From assembly GCF_029906645.1 (NCBI RefSeq), contig NZ_JARYGZ010000001.1, forward strand, positions 248,001 through 312,000: a stretch of DNA of 64,000 nucleotides. Direction: 5' to 3'. Source of the stretch: Sphingomonas oryzagri (lineage in GTDB: Bacteria; Pseudomonadota; Alphaproteobacteria; Sphingomonadales; Sphingomonadaceae). Position numbers and translations under genes: made by a program. Each line of letters starts with the position of its first letter. Within the stretch, counting starts at the first letter, position 1. Positions 1 to 8,009 of this stretch are shown here, in pieces. A model generated the notes under the pieces. That model did not search any database, was not told where the DNA came from, and saw only the letters and a list, made by a program, of their open reading frames with translations.

Positions 1-23
1 GAATCCCGCCGCGCCGTCCATAT

Positions 24-205
24 CGGCGCGTAGTTTAACGGAAGAACAGGGACCGTTCGCGAGAACGGAGAGAAGTCTGTCGAACACTCGTCGCCATGAA
101 CCTTATTGACGCTGGCGAATGCCGGATGGGACTACACTGGTAAAGGCCGCAAGGCTGAGCGGTTCAACTCCGCAATCGGTCTCACCAATCCTCGTCGCCG
201 GCACC
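24..205 (+). ncRNA. Y-RNA-like (YrlA-type) tRNA-mimicking RNA, putative
   Basis: A D-arm-like element lies at 32-48: GTTT pairs with GAAC around a loop containing the invariant GG. A T-arm-like element lies at 159-173: GCGG/CCGC closing the loop TTCAACT, which fits the tRNA TTCRANN rule. Between them are a perfect hairpin CCGTTC-GCGA-GAACGG (53-68) and a small GCC-GCAA-GGC hairpin (146-155). Positions 111-118 pair with 195-202 and 127-132 with 179-184, counting G-T wobbles. No acceptor stem of normal tRNA spacing is present and the two arms are about 110 nt apart, so this is not an ordinary tRNA. In enterobacteria YrlA RNAs carry such a tRNA-like module and sit with rsr (Ro60) beside rtcBA. 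The position directly before rtcB fits that; rsr would lie upstream, outside the window. The exact ends are a guess. Confidence 0.55.
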
Positions 206-229
206 ATGATGATTCGAAGGGAGGTCACG

Positions 230-1456
230 ATGACCGAGGCCATGTTCGATTACCAGCACGTCGCAGGCGGCAAGCCCATCAAGATGTGGACGCGCGGCGT
301 GCCCGTCGAGGACGAGGCGCGCGCCCAGCTTGCGCGTGCGGCGCAGATGCCGTTCGTGTTCAAGCATGTGGCGGCGATGCCCGACGTCCACGTCGGCATC
401 GGCGCGACCGTGGGCTCGGTGATCCCGACCAAGGGCGCCGTGATCCCGGCGGCAGTGGGCGTCGACATCGGCTGCGGCATGATGGCGGCGCGCACCTCGC
501 TCGTCGCGAGTGACCTGCCGGACACGCTGGAAGGCATCCGTGCCGCGATCGAGCGGGCGGTGCCGGTGGGCCGGTCCGTCGGGCGCGGCAAGCGCGATAC
601 CGGCTCCTGGGGCGATCCGCCGCCGGAGGTGGTCGCCGCCTGGGCGACGCTCGCCGAGCGGTTCGACCGGATTTGCGCGAAGTACCCGCGCCTCAAGAAC
701 ACGAACAACCTCGTGCACCTGGGGACGTTGGGGACGGGCAACCACTTCATCGAGCTCTGCCTCGATACCGAGCAGCGCGTGTGGGTGATGCTCCACTCGG
801 GCTCGCGCGGCGTAGGGAATGCGATCGGCAGCTTCTTCATCGAACTGGCGAAGCAGGACATGCGCAAGTGGTTCGTCAACCTGCCGGACGAGAACCTCGC
901 CTACTTCCCGGAGGGGACCGACCATTTCGACGATTATGTCGAGGCGGTCGGCTGGGCGCAGGATTTCGCCGCGCTCAACCGGCGCATGATGATGACCAAC
1001 GTCATCCGTGCGCTGCGGACGCAGATCGCGAAGCCGTTCGATGCCGAGCTTGAAGCGGTCAACTGCCATCACAATTACGTGACGCGGGAGAACCATTTCG
1101 GCGAGAACGTGCTCATCACCCGCAAGGGCGCCGTGCGCGCCGCCAGGGGTGCGCTGGGTATCATTCCGGGCTCGATGGGCGCCAAGTCGTTCATCGTGCG
1201 CGGACTCGGCAACCCGGAAGCGTTCGACAGCTGCTCGCACGGTGCAGGACGCGTGATGTCCCGCACCGCGGCCAAGAAGGCGGTGACGCTCGCCGAGCAC
1301 ATCGCCGACACAGCCGGCGTGGAATGCCGTAAGGACGAGGGCGTGATCGATGAGACGCCCAAGGCCTACAAGCCGATCGAGGCGGTGATGGCGGCACAGA
1401 GCGATCTCGTCGAGATTGTCCACACCCTCAAGCAGGTAGTGTGCGTGAAGGGCTAG
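230..1456 (+). CDS. rtcB: RNA-splicing ligase RtcB
   Basis: RtcB joins RNA 2',3'-cyclic phosphate or 3'-phosphate ends to 5'-OH ends, using GTP and Mn2+. The product is 408 residues, the same length as E. coli RtcB. Metal-binding signature VDIGCGM gives D79 and C82. Further conserved blocks are NHFIEL, HSGSRGVG and NCHHNYV, and the guanylated histidine is H337 in SHGAGRVMSR. An upstream in-frame ATG at 119 was rejected because that stretch reads as junk and lies inside the tRNA-like RNA; ATG 230 has the ribosome site AAGGGAGGT 5 nt upstream. It is the first of three RNA-repair genes; the next start lies 38 nt after its stop. Confidence 0.97.
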   Translation: MTEAMFDYQHVAGGKPIKMWTRGVPVEDEARAQLARAAQMPFVFKHVAAMPDVHVGIGATVGSVIPTKGAVIPAAVGVDIGCGMMAARTSLVASDLPDTLEGIRAAIERAVPVGRSVGRGKRDTGSWGDPPPEVVAAWATLAERFDRICAKYPRLKNTNNLVHLGTLGTGNHFIELCLDTEQRVWVMLHSGSRGVGNAIGSFFIELAKQDMRKWFVNLPDENLAYFPEGTDHFDDYVEAVGWAQDFAALNRRMMMTNVIRALRTQIAKPFDAELEAVNCHHNYVTRENHFGENVLITRKGAVRAARGALGIIPGSMGAKSFIVRGLGNPEAFDSCSHGAGRVMSRTAAKKAVTLAEHIADTAGVECRKDEGVIDETPKAYKPIEAVMAAQSDLVEIVHTLKQVVCVKG

Positions 1457-1494
1457 CGTCCTTCACGCGCACCACTCTTTTCCGGACCACTGAA

Positions 1495-2292
1495 ATGACG
1501 CCCGTTCTTGACACCGCGATCGCACCTGCGATCCGCAGCGACATCCAGGCCCGTCTCGATCGGATCGAGGCGGACCACGACGTGCGTCTCCTGATGGCGG
1601 TCGAGTCGGGGTCGCGTGCCTGGGGTTTTCCCTCGCCCGACAGCGATTACGACGTACGGTTCGTCTACGTCCGGCCGCGCGACTGGTATCTGTCGCTCAG
1701 CCCCGGACGCGATGTGATCGAGACGCCGATCGAGGACGACATCGACCTCAATGGCTGGGACGTCCGCAAGGCGCTTGGTCTGCTGCTCAAGTCGAATGCC
1801 GTCGTCAACGAGTGGATCCAGTCCCCGATCCGTTATCGACCGGATGATCCTTTCATCACGAAGATCGCCGCTCTGGCGGACAGGGTGCTCGATGCGCGTG
1901 CGCTGGCTCATCATTATTCGCGCCTGGGGCGGGATGCGGCCGATCGCTGGCTCGACGGCATCGATGACGTGCCGGTGAAGAGGTATTTCTACGCGCTGCG
2001 TCCGGCGCTCGCGATCCGCGTGCTCAGGCTTCATCAGGGGATCCGACCTCCGATGAATCTGCAGGCGCTGGTCGCGATGGCCGAATTGCCAGGCGCCATG
2101 GTCTCGCAAATCGAAACGCTCGTCGCGGCCAAGGCGCGAACCAACGAGCGCGACAACGGGGCGCGGGTGCCCGATCTCGATCGCCTGATCCGCGACGAGA
2201 TCGGACGGGCGTCGGACCTGCCCAAACCCGATCCGGATGCCCGGTGGCGCGACGAAGCGGACAAGCTCTTTCTGGAACTGGTGAACACATGA
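1495..2292 (+). CDS. RlaP-like RNA-repair nucleotidyltransferase (DNA polymerase beta superfamily)
   Basis: The 265-residue protein carries the nucleotidyltransferase signature GSRAWGFPSPDSDYDVRF near residue 40: a Gly-Ser followed by the Asp-X-Asp pair that holds the catalytic metal. This arrangement and the position between rtcB and rtcA match the RlaP family (RNA repair pathway DNA polymerase beta family). The biochemical substrate of RlaP is not established; adding nucleotides to repaired RNA ends is the natural guess. ATG 1495 was preferred over GTG 1441, which would overlap rtcB and add 18 residues of low-quality sequence. Its stop overlaps the rtcA start in ATGA, implying translational coupling. 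Confidence 0.8.
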   Translation: MTPVLDTAIAPAIRSDIQARLDRIEADHDVRLLMAVESGSRAWGFPSPDSDYDVRFVYVRPRDWYLSLSPGRDVIETPIEDDIDLNGWDVRKALGLLLKSNAVVNEWIQSPIRYRPDDPFITKIAALADRVLDARALAHHYSRLGRDAADRWLDGIDDVPVKRYFYALRPALAIRVLRLHQGIRPPMNLQALVAMAELPGAMVSQIETLVAAKARTNERDNGARVPDLDRLIRDEIGRASDLPKPDPDARWRDEADKLFLELVNT

Positions 2293-3320
2293 TCACGATC
2301 GACGGATCCGAGGGTGAGGGCGGAGGGCAGGTCGTACGCAATGCGTGCGCCCTGTCGCTCGTGACCGGCACGGCGGTCCGCATCTTCAACGTGCGCGGCC
2401 AGCGCAAGAGGCCGGGGCTCATGCGGCAGCACGTCACCGCGATCGAGGCGGCGTGCTCGATCGGCGGCGCGGAGTGCGAAGGCCTTGCGGTCGGCTCGTC
2501 CGATGTGACGTTCCGGCCGGGCACCGTCATGCCCGGCGACTACCGCTTCGCGGTCGGCACGGCCGGCAGCACGGCCCTCGTTCTTCAGACGGTGCTGATG
2601 CCGCTCGTCCTTGCCGACAGGCCGTCGCGGCTGGTGCTGGAGGGCGGCACCCACAACATGCTCGCGCCGCCGTTCGAGTTTCTCGCCCGCACGTTCCTCC
2701 CGATCCTCAATCGGATGGGGCCGACGGTGGATGCGCGGTTGCTCCGTCACGGCTTCTTTCCGCGCGGCGGCGGTCGGATCGAGGTCGAGATCACGCCGGC
2801 CCCGCTGGTGCCGATCGAGTGCGTCGAGCGCGGCGCGTTGATCGAGCGTAGCGCCTGCGCGCTGTTCACAGGCCTGCCATTCGACATCGCGGATCGCGAG
2901 ATCAAGGTGGTGCGCCAGTCTCTCGGCTGGTCCGAGCGTGAAGCCTATGTGCGCGAATTGCCCGCCGATCTCGGACCGGGCAACGCGTTGCTGCTGGAAG
3001 CGACGTTCGAGCACGTTACCGAAGTGTTCAGCGGCTTCGGCCAGCTCGGCGTGACGGCCGAGCGTGTCGCCAGGACGACGGTTGGGCGGATGCGCGGCTA
3101 CCTTGCCTCCGGCGCTTTTGCCGGCCCCTACCTCGCGGACCAGTTGCTGCTGCCGTTCGCGCTCGCAGGTGGAGGACGGTTCACGACCGTGAAGCCGAGC
3201 CAGCACAGCCTCACGGCCGCTGACATCATCGAGCGCTTCACCGGCAGGCGTTGTGGTTTCGCAAGCCACGCCGGCGGCATTCACCTGATGTCGATGGGTT
3301 CGGCCGAGGCGTCCGCCTAG
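2289..3320 (+). CDS. rtcA: RNA 3'-terminal phosphate cyclase RtcA
   Basis: RtcA converts RNA 3'-phosphate ends to 2',3'-cyclic phosphates using ATP, which supplies a substrate for RtcB. The 343-residue product starts with the family N-terminus IDGSEGEGGGQVVRNA and contains the HNM/PP-FEF region. Near the C-terminus TVKPSQHSLTAADIIERF carries the adenylated histidine, H306. The length agrees with E. coli RtcA (about 338). ATG 2289 overlaps the stop of the preceding nucleotidyltransferase by 4 nt. Its own stop is followed immediately by a perfect Shine-Dalgarno sequence, AGGAGGT (3319-3325). Confidence 0.96.
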   Translation: MITIDGSEGEGGGQVVRNACALSLVTGTAVRIFNVRGQRKRPGLMRQHVTAIEAACSIGGAECEGLAVGSSDVTFRPGTVMPGDYRFAVGTAGSTALVLQTVLMPLVLADRPSRLVLEGGTHNMLAPPFEFLARTFLPILNRMGPTVDARLLRHGFFPRGGGRIEVEITPAPLVPIECVERGALIERSACALFTGLPFDIADREIKVVRQSLGWSEREAYVRELPADLGPGNALLLEATFEHVTEVFSGFGQLGVTAERVARTTVGRMRGYLASGAFAGPYLADQLLLPFALAGGGRFTTVKPSQHSLTAADIIERFTGRRCGFASHAGGIHLMSMGSAEASA

Positions 3321-3329
3321 GAGGTGCCG

Positions 3330-3513
3330 ATGGCGATGCGGCAGGTTTCTGGCCGCCCTCTCGCCATCGACAACTTTTCGCATTTTCCGAACGGCGCTGC
3401 GGAGTTTATGCGACTGCCGGCGCACGCGAGCGATCCCTACATCCCCTTGGGAAGCAACCGCGAGCATGGGCGGCGCATGGTCGCCGAACCGCCCGCGCAC
3501 GGTGGAGCGAGGC
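3330..3513 (+). other. Possible short or decayed reading frame behind a perfect Shine-Dalgarno
   Basis: AGGAGGT at 3319-3325 is followed 4 nt later by ATG 3330. The frame codes about 60 residues of ordinary composition (it contains AIDNFSHFPNG and DPYIPLGSNREHGRR). It then runs out of frame into the flavin oxidoreductase gene, where the translation turns arginine-rich and is clearly a shadow. Either a small protein or gene remnant precedes the oxidoreductase, or the Shine-Dalgarno is accidental. No family was recognised. Confidence 0.2.
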
Positions 3514-4530
3514 ATGAAGAAGATCGGTTTCCTTTCGTTCGGTCATTGGTCTCCGGGCCAGGGATCGCAGACGCGCTCGGCCAGCGACGTGCTGCTGCAG
3601 TCGATCGACCTTGCGGTTGCCGCCGAGGAGCTGGGCGCCGACGGCGCCTATTTCCGCGTCCACCACTTCGCGCGCCAGCTCGCGTCGCCCTTCCCGCTGC
3701 TCGCCGCCATCGGTGCGCGGACGAAACGGATCGAGATCGGCACCGGCGTGATCGACATGCGCTACGAAAATCCGTTCTACATGGTGGAGGATGCGGGCGC
3801 GGCCGATCTGATCTCGGGCGGCAGACTGCAGTTGGGCATCAGCCGCGGATCGCCTGAGCAGGTGATCGAAGGCTGGCGCCATTTCGGCTACGCGCCGCCG
3901 GAGGGCGAGAGCCAGGCCGACATGGGACGGCGCCATGGCGAGGTGTTCTTCGAGCTGCTCAAGGGGCGTGGCTTCGCGCAGCCCAACCCGCGGCCGATGT
4001 TCGCCAACCCGCCCGGCCTCCTGCGGCTGGAACCGCACGCCGAGGGCTTGCGCGAGCGCATCTGGTGGGGTTCTGCGTCCGATGCGACGGCCGTGTGGGC
4101 CGCGCAGAAGGGGATGAACCTCCAGACCTCGACGCTGAAGGCCGACGAGAGCGGGGAGCCTCTGGGCGTTCAGCAGGCGCGGCAGATCCGCAAGTTCAAG
4201 GCCGCCTGGAAGGAGGCCGGTCACGCCCGCGAACCGAGGGTGTCGGTATCCCGCTCGATCTTCCCGCTGCTGAACGATACCGACCGCGCCTATTTCGGCC
4301 GCGACCAGGGGGGCGATCATATCGGCGTCATCGACGACATGCGCGCGATATTCGGCCGCTCCTATGCCGCCGAGCCCGATCGGCTGTTCGAACAACTGCG
4401 CGCAGACGAGGCGATCGCCGAGGCCGACACGCTTCTCCTGACGGTTCCGAACCAGCTCGGCGTCGATTACAACGCGCATGTCATCGAGGGCATCCTGACG
4501 CATGTCGCGCCGGTTCTGGGATGGCGGTGA
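3514..4530 (+). CDS. LLM-class flavin-dependent oxidoreductase (bacterial luciferase-like)
   Basis: The 338-residue protein has the luciferase-like monooxygenase fold. N-terminal IGFLSFGHW is followed by AAEELGADGAYFRVHHFARQ (the usual D-G-ffR-HH block), then TKRIEIGTGVIDMRYENP and the GGRLQLGISRGSP strand that lines the flavin site. Members use FMN or F420; the substrate cannot be read from sequence. ATG 3514 was chosen because the fold starts there and GGAGCGAGG lies just upstream; the longer frame from 3466 adds only a non-family tail. It follows the RNA-repair genes by about 190 nt in the same direction, with no evident functional link. Confidence 0.85.
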   Translation: MKKIGFLSFGHWSPGQGSQTRSASDVLLQSIDLAVAAEELGADGAYFRVHHFARQLASPFPLLAAIGARTKRIEIGTGVIDMRYENPFYMVEDAGAADLISGGRLQLGISRGSPEQVIEGWRHFGYAPPEGESQADMGRRHGEVFFELLKGRGFAQPNPRPMFANPPGLLRLEPHAEGLRERIWWGSASDATAVWAAQKGMNLQTSTLKADESGEPLGVQQARQIRKFKAAWKEAGHAREPRVSVSRSIFPLLNDTDRAYFGRDQGGDHIGVIDDMRAIFGRSYAAEPDRLFEQLRADEAIAEADTLLLTVPNQLGVDYNAHVIEGILTHVAPVLGWR

Positions 4531-4546
4531 GGAGCAAGCCGACGGC

Positions 4547-4807
4547 ATGGCGAGGCGCAAGCGCATCCTGACGGCCACCATGGCGGACGGCTATGTCAAG
4601 ACGATCGGGCCGACCTCGGCGCCCTTCACGCATTACTGGCGCATCGTGGCCTATCTGCGTGGCGGGAAGACCGAGGTTTTCTGGGGGCATGAGAAGTCGT
4701 TGCGGGACGCAAACGGCAAGCGGACGGCGGCCGAGGATGCCGCCCGCCAGCGTGGCTGGGAGCGCTACGACTTCGAGGTGGTGGAACTGGCCGAGGGAGA
4801 GGGCTGA
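4547..4807 (+). CDS. Small conserved-looking hypothetical protein
   Basis: The predicted protein has 86 residues (MARRKRILTATMADGYVKT...) with no signal peptide or membrane segment. It mixes a basic N-terminus, an aromatic core (HYWRIVAYLRGGKTEVFWG) and an acidic C-terminus (FEVVELAEGEG). Amino-acid composition is ordinary for a real protein. A GGAG lies 12 nt before ATG 4547; an alternative ATG at 4502 would overlap the preceding gene. It follows the flavin oxidoreductase by 16 nt and may be co-transcribed with it. I do not recognise the family. Confidence 0.6.
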   Translation: MARRKRILTATMADGYVKTIGPTSAPFTHYWRIVAYLRGGKTEVFWGHEKSLRDANGKRTAAEDAARQRGWERYDFEVVELAEGEG

Positions 4808-4918
4808 CCATCGCCGCGCTCGCACCGCGTCGGGCGTGTCTTTCGCAAGTCGGTCCGTAGCCGCTCGCCCCCTCACTCGCTAAGAGCGTGCTGGTCGTTC
4901 TTGGCTGGGGAAAGATAG

Positions 4919-6763
4919 ATGCGCGAATTCAATCGCAGGACGGTTCTGGCTGGCACCACTGCGGTCATGGCGAACGTCGCTTTTCCCCATCGAGGCATGG
5001 CCGCCGGCGTCGCGCCGGGCGATGCGGCCGCGCAGACGCTGCTGGACGGCATCATCGATCGGCTGCTCGCCGAATATCCTGAAAATGCCACCTACATGGG
5101 CAACGACATGGGCCAGCGGGCGGCACTGCGTTCGCGGCTGACCGACCGGTCCCTCGCTGCCGAGCAGCGCCGCAAAACCTGGGCGACCGAGGTGCTCGCA
5201 AACCTGCGTGCACTCGATCGCGCCAAGCTCTCCGACGGTGTCGGCCTCACCGTCGATGTCGCGACAGAGGCTTTCGGGACGGCCGTCGCCGGCTGGCGAT
5301 TCCCCTATGGCGACATGGCGGTGCTCAACGGCCAGAACAACTTTCGCAACACGCCCTATACCGTGACCCAGCTCGGCGGCAGCTTCGTCGATATTCCGGA
5401 CTTCCTCGACAGCAAGCATCCGGTCGCCAATGCCGCGGATGCGGACGCCTATCTGGCGCGGCTCGAGGATTATGCAGGCGAGCTTTCCGCCGAGGCGGAG
5501 CGGATCGATCGGGAGCGGGAGGCCAACGTCGTTCCGCCCGATTTCATCCTCGACATCGTGCTCGGGCAGCTGAACGGGGGCCGCGCGGCGCCTGTCGATC
5601 AGTGGGAAGCGGTGAACGCGCTTCGCCGCAAGGCGGAGGCGTCGGGTCTGCCGGCGCGTTTCGCCGATCAGGCCAGGGTGCTCTGCGCCACGAAGGTGGC
5701 GCCCGCGCTCGACCGGCAGATCGAGGCGCTCACCGCGTCGCGCCAGATCGCGACATCCGATGCCGGCGTGTGGAAGCTGCCCGACGGCGAGGATTATTAT
5801 GCCTGGACGCTGAGAGCGGGCACCACCACGACCAGGAGCGCGGAGGACATGCACGCGCTGGGGCTGGAGCAGAATGCGAAGATCCAGGCCGAGATGGACG
5901 TGCTGCTCAAGGCGCAGGGCCTGACCAAGGGCACGGTGGGCGAGCGCATGACCGCGCTCGGCAAGCGCCCCGACCTGCTGTTCAGCAACGACGATGCCGG
6001 CCGCGCGCAGCTGCTCGCCTATCTGAACGGCCGCATCGCCGACATCCGAACGCGCCTGCCGCGCGCCTTCGCGACGCTGGTGAAGGGCAACCTCGTCATC
6101 AAGCGTGTGCCGCCCTCCATTCAGGATGGCGCGCCGCTCGGCTATGCGGCGGCCGGCTCGATCGACGGCAGCGTGCCGGGCAATTATTACATCAACCTCA
6201 AGGACACGAGCGTCTGGCCGCGCTTCTCGCTGCCGACGCTCTGCTATCATGAGGGCATACCGGGCCATGTCTGGCAGGGCGAATATGCCAACCGGCTGCC
6301 CCTGTTGCGCGCCTATCTCGCCTTCAACGCTTATTCCGAGGGCTGGGCGCTTTACGCCGAGCAGCTCGGCGACGAGCTGGGCGCCTATGACGGCGATCCG
6401 CTCGGCAAGCTCGGTTATCTTCAGTCGATCGGCTATCGCGCCTGCCGCCTCGTCGTCGATACCGGCATCCACGCCAAGCGCTGGCCCTACGCGCAGGCGG
6501 TGAACTGGATGATCGCCAATACCGGATCGACCGCGGGCGAAATCCAGAGCGAGGTCGCGCGCTATTGCGTGATGCCGGGGCAGGCTTGCGGCTACAAGAT
6601 GGGCCACAACCAGATCAACATGCTGCGGCTGAAGGCGCAGGCGGAACTCGGCCACCGGTTCGATCTCCGGCGCTTCGACGACGCGATGGTCCTTTCCGGC
6701 AACGTGCCGCTTACGCTGCTGGAAGGGATCGCGCAGCGCTATATCGATAGCGCGCGCGCATGA
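4919..6763 (+). CDS. Secreted DUF885-family metallohydrolase
   Basis: The 614-residue protein has a Tat-like N-terminus (NRRTVLAGTTAV, then an Ala-rich stretch). It carries the DUF885 signature CYHEGIPGHVWQGEYANR at about residues 440-457, an HExxPGH zinc-ligand motif. A second conserved acidic region, SEGWALYAEQLGDELG, follows at about residue 475, as in M3/M32-like peptidase folds. Known relatives are presumed periplasmic peptidases or carboxypeptidases of unproven substrate. It stands alone: about 110 nt of non-coding sequence separates it from the gene before, and it converges on the glutaredoxin-MauE gene. Confidence 0.85.
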   Translation: MREFNRRTVLAGTTAVMANVAFPHRGMAAGVAPGDAAAQTLLDGIIDRLLAEYPENATYMGNDMGQRAALRSRLTDRSLAAEQRRKTWATEVLANLRALDRAKLSDGVGLTVDVATEAFGTAVAGWRFPYGDMAVLNGQNNFRNTPYTVTQLGGSFVDIPDFLDSKHPVANAADADAYLARLEDYAGELSAEAERIDREREANVVPPDFILDIVLGQLNGGRAAPVDQWEAVNALRRKAEASGLPARFADQARVLCATKVAPALDRQIEALTASRQIATSDAGVWKLPDGEDYYAWTLRAGTTTTRSAEDMHALGLEQNAKIQAEMDVLLKAQGLTKGTVGERMTALGKRPDLLFSNDDAGRAQLLAYLNGRIADIRTRLPRAFATLVKGNLVIKRVPPSIQDGAPLGYAAAGSIDGSVPGNYYINLKDTSVWPRFSLPTLCYHEGIPGHVWQGEYANRLPLLRAYLAFNAYSEGWALYAEQLGDELGAYDGDPLGKLGYLQSIGYRACRLVVDTGIHAKRWPYAQAVNWMIANTGSTAGEIQSEVARYCVMPGQACGYKMGHNQINMLRLKAQAELGHRFDLRRFDDAMVLSGNVPLTLLEGIAQRYIDSARA

Positions 6764-6784
6764 CCCGGAGACGATCGATCCCGC

Positions 6785-7528
6785 TCACTTCGCCAGCATC
6801 CAGACCGCCATGGCGATCATCATCAGATTCTCCGTGAGCGAGACAAAGCCGAGCGGCACCTTGCTCGCCCCGCCGACGCAGGCGCATTTGATGTCGCGCT
6901 TGTCGATATAGACCGCCTTGAACACGGACACCGCACCGATCCCGCCGATCACCAGCGCGACCGGGGCGGACAGCCAGGTGAGCACGCCCGCCGTCATCAG
7001 AACGCCGGCGCCCGCCTCCGCGAAGGGGTAGACGTAGGAATAGGGCACCCAGCGCCGCGCCAGCAGGTCGTAGCCCAGGAACATGCTGGAGAAGGTCTCG
7101 ACATCCTGCAGCTTGAGCAGCGCCAGCACGCACATGCTGAGCGAGATGAACCATTCAGCGGCTCGCATGGTGAAGGGGCTGCCGAAGGCGGCCTGGCTGG
7201 CGGCGAGCGCCATCAGGGCGGTGATCGCGAAGACCGCGACGACAGGCCTGTAGCTGGTGGCGCCGGCATCGCGGACCGGCTTGCCGAAAAAGCGCCGCAG
7301 ATCGTCATGGCCGCCGATCCGCTGGCCGTCGATAAAGGTCTGCGGCGTGGTCTTCACGCCATGTTCGGCCTTGAAGGCGTCGGTCTCGGCGCGCGTGGTG
7401 AGCCAATGGTCGTCCACGGCGTAGCCCTGCGACTCCAGAAGGTATTTCGCTTTCAGTCCGAACGGGCAGACATGCGTCGGCATCACCATCCGGTAGAGTG
7501 TCGCGCGCTTGGGGGATGGGTTGGTCAT
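6785..7528 (-). CDS. Glutaredoxin-MauE/DoxX fusion membrane protein
   Basis: The protein has 247 residues. The N-terminal about 80 residues form a glutaredoxin-like domain: VCPFGLKAKYLLESQGY, with one active-site Cys (CPFG rather than CPYC), then TTPQTFIDGQRIGGHDDL, the cis-Pro and glutathione-binding loop. Residues about 90-245 form a four-helix MauE/DoxX-type membrane domain containing a KCACVGG pair near the C-terminus. This organisation suggests passing thiol redox equivalents across the inner membrane, or moving a thiol-bound metal. ATG 7528 was chosen; the longer frame from 7585 runs through the operator. It is transcribed divergently from a MerR-type regulator, and its promoter holds the mer-like operator. 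Confidence 0.8.
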   Translation of the reverse strand: MTNPSPKRATLYRMVMPTHVCPFGLKAKYLLESQGYAVDDHWLTTRAETDAFKAEHGVKTTPQTFIDGQRIGGHDDLRRFFGKPVRDAGATSYRPVVAVFAITALMALAASQAAFGSPFTMRAAEWFISLSMCVLALLKLQDVETFSSMFLGYDLLARRWVPYSYVYPFAEAGAGVLMTAGVLTWLSAPVALVIGGIGAVSVFKAVYIDKRDIKCACVGGASKVPLGFVSLTENLMMIAMAVWMLAK

Positions 7529-7566
7529 ATCGGTCCTCGGTGCCTTGCGGCTCATCGGTCCGGACC

Positions 7567-7598
7567 CATATAGGGGCCGTACCATGGTACGGAGTCAA
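7567..7598 (-). promoter_or_regulatory. MerR-type promoter with mer-like operator
   Basis: On the minus strand a -35 box TTGACT (7593-7598) and a -10-like box TATATG (7567-7572) are 20 bp apart, or 19 bp if read CTATAT. This is the over-long spacer typical of MerR-controlled promoters. The spacer contains the perfect 16-bp palindrome CCGTACCATGGTACGG (7577-7592). The mercury operator has the same half-sites, CCGTAC and GTACGG. The promoter faces the glutaredoxin-MauE gene; merR starts 9 nt beyond the palindrome on the other strand, so MerR probably controls both. Confidence 0.75.
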
Positions 7599-7601
7599 GG
7601 C

Positions 7602-7988
7602 ATGGCGATGCTGACGATCGGAGGGCTTGCCGCGCAGGGCGGTGTCGGGGTCGAAACCGTGCGCTATTACCAGCGTCGCGGGCTGTTGGCCGAGCCGGCG
7701 CGTGCTGCGGGCATCCGCCATTATGGCGAAGAGGATGTGCGGCGCCTGCGCTTCATCCGATCGGCCCAGACGGCGGGCTTCACGCTGGAGGAGATCGGCG
7801 AGCTTCTGGGGCTGGATGCCGTCGATGATCGCGCCCGCGCGCGCGAACTCGCCGAAGCACGTATCGCCGCGCTGGATGCCCGGATCGCCGAGATGCAGGC
7901 GGCGAGGGCCTCGCTGTCGCGCCTGGCGCACGACTGCGCGAACGGTTCGGCCGGTCCGTGCCCCATCATAGCGGCGTTCGATCACTGA
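7602..7988 (+). CDS. MerR-family transcriptional regulator
   Basis: The 128-residue protein has an N-terminal winged helix (TIGGLAAQGGVGVETVRYYQRRGLL), then the second HTH half and a dimerisation helix. The C-terminal metal loop is DCANGSAGPCPI, with C112 and C120, followed by IIAAF as in mercury-type MerR. A cysteine at the start of the dimerisation helix (C82 in Tn501 MerR) is not present: the region reads LGLDAVDDRARARELAE. Ligand choice may therefore differ from Hg(II). ATG 7602 was chosen over upstream frames, which would read through the operator. It most likely activates the divergent glutaredoxin-MauE gene and represses itself. Confidence 0.85.
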   Translation: MAMLTIGGLAAQGGVGVETVRYYQRRGLLAEPARAAGIRHYGEEDVRRLRFIRSAQTAGFTLEEIGELLGLDAVDDRARARELAEARIAALDARIAEMQAARASLSRLAHDCANGSAGPCPIIAAFDH

Positions 7989-8009
7989 TCGATCAGACGA
8001 CGAGGCCCT

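Noticed and set aside
24-180. Ordinary tRNA gene
   Set aside because: D- and T-arm-like parts are about 110 nt apart and no 7-bp acceptor stem or anticodon arm in normal position was found.
182-1423. 413-residue minus-strand frame over rtcB
   Set aside because: Arg/His-rich translation with no family resemblance; a codon-bias shadow of rtcB.
7985-7996. Palindrome CTGATCGATCAG over the merR stop
   Set aside because: Short and self-complementary by composition; no loop or T-run for a terminator.
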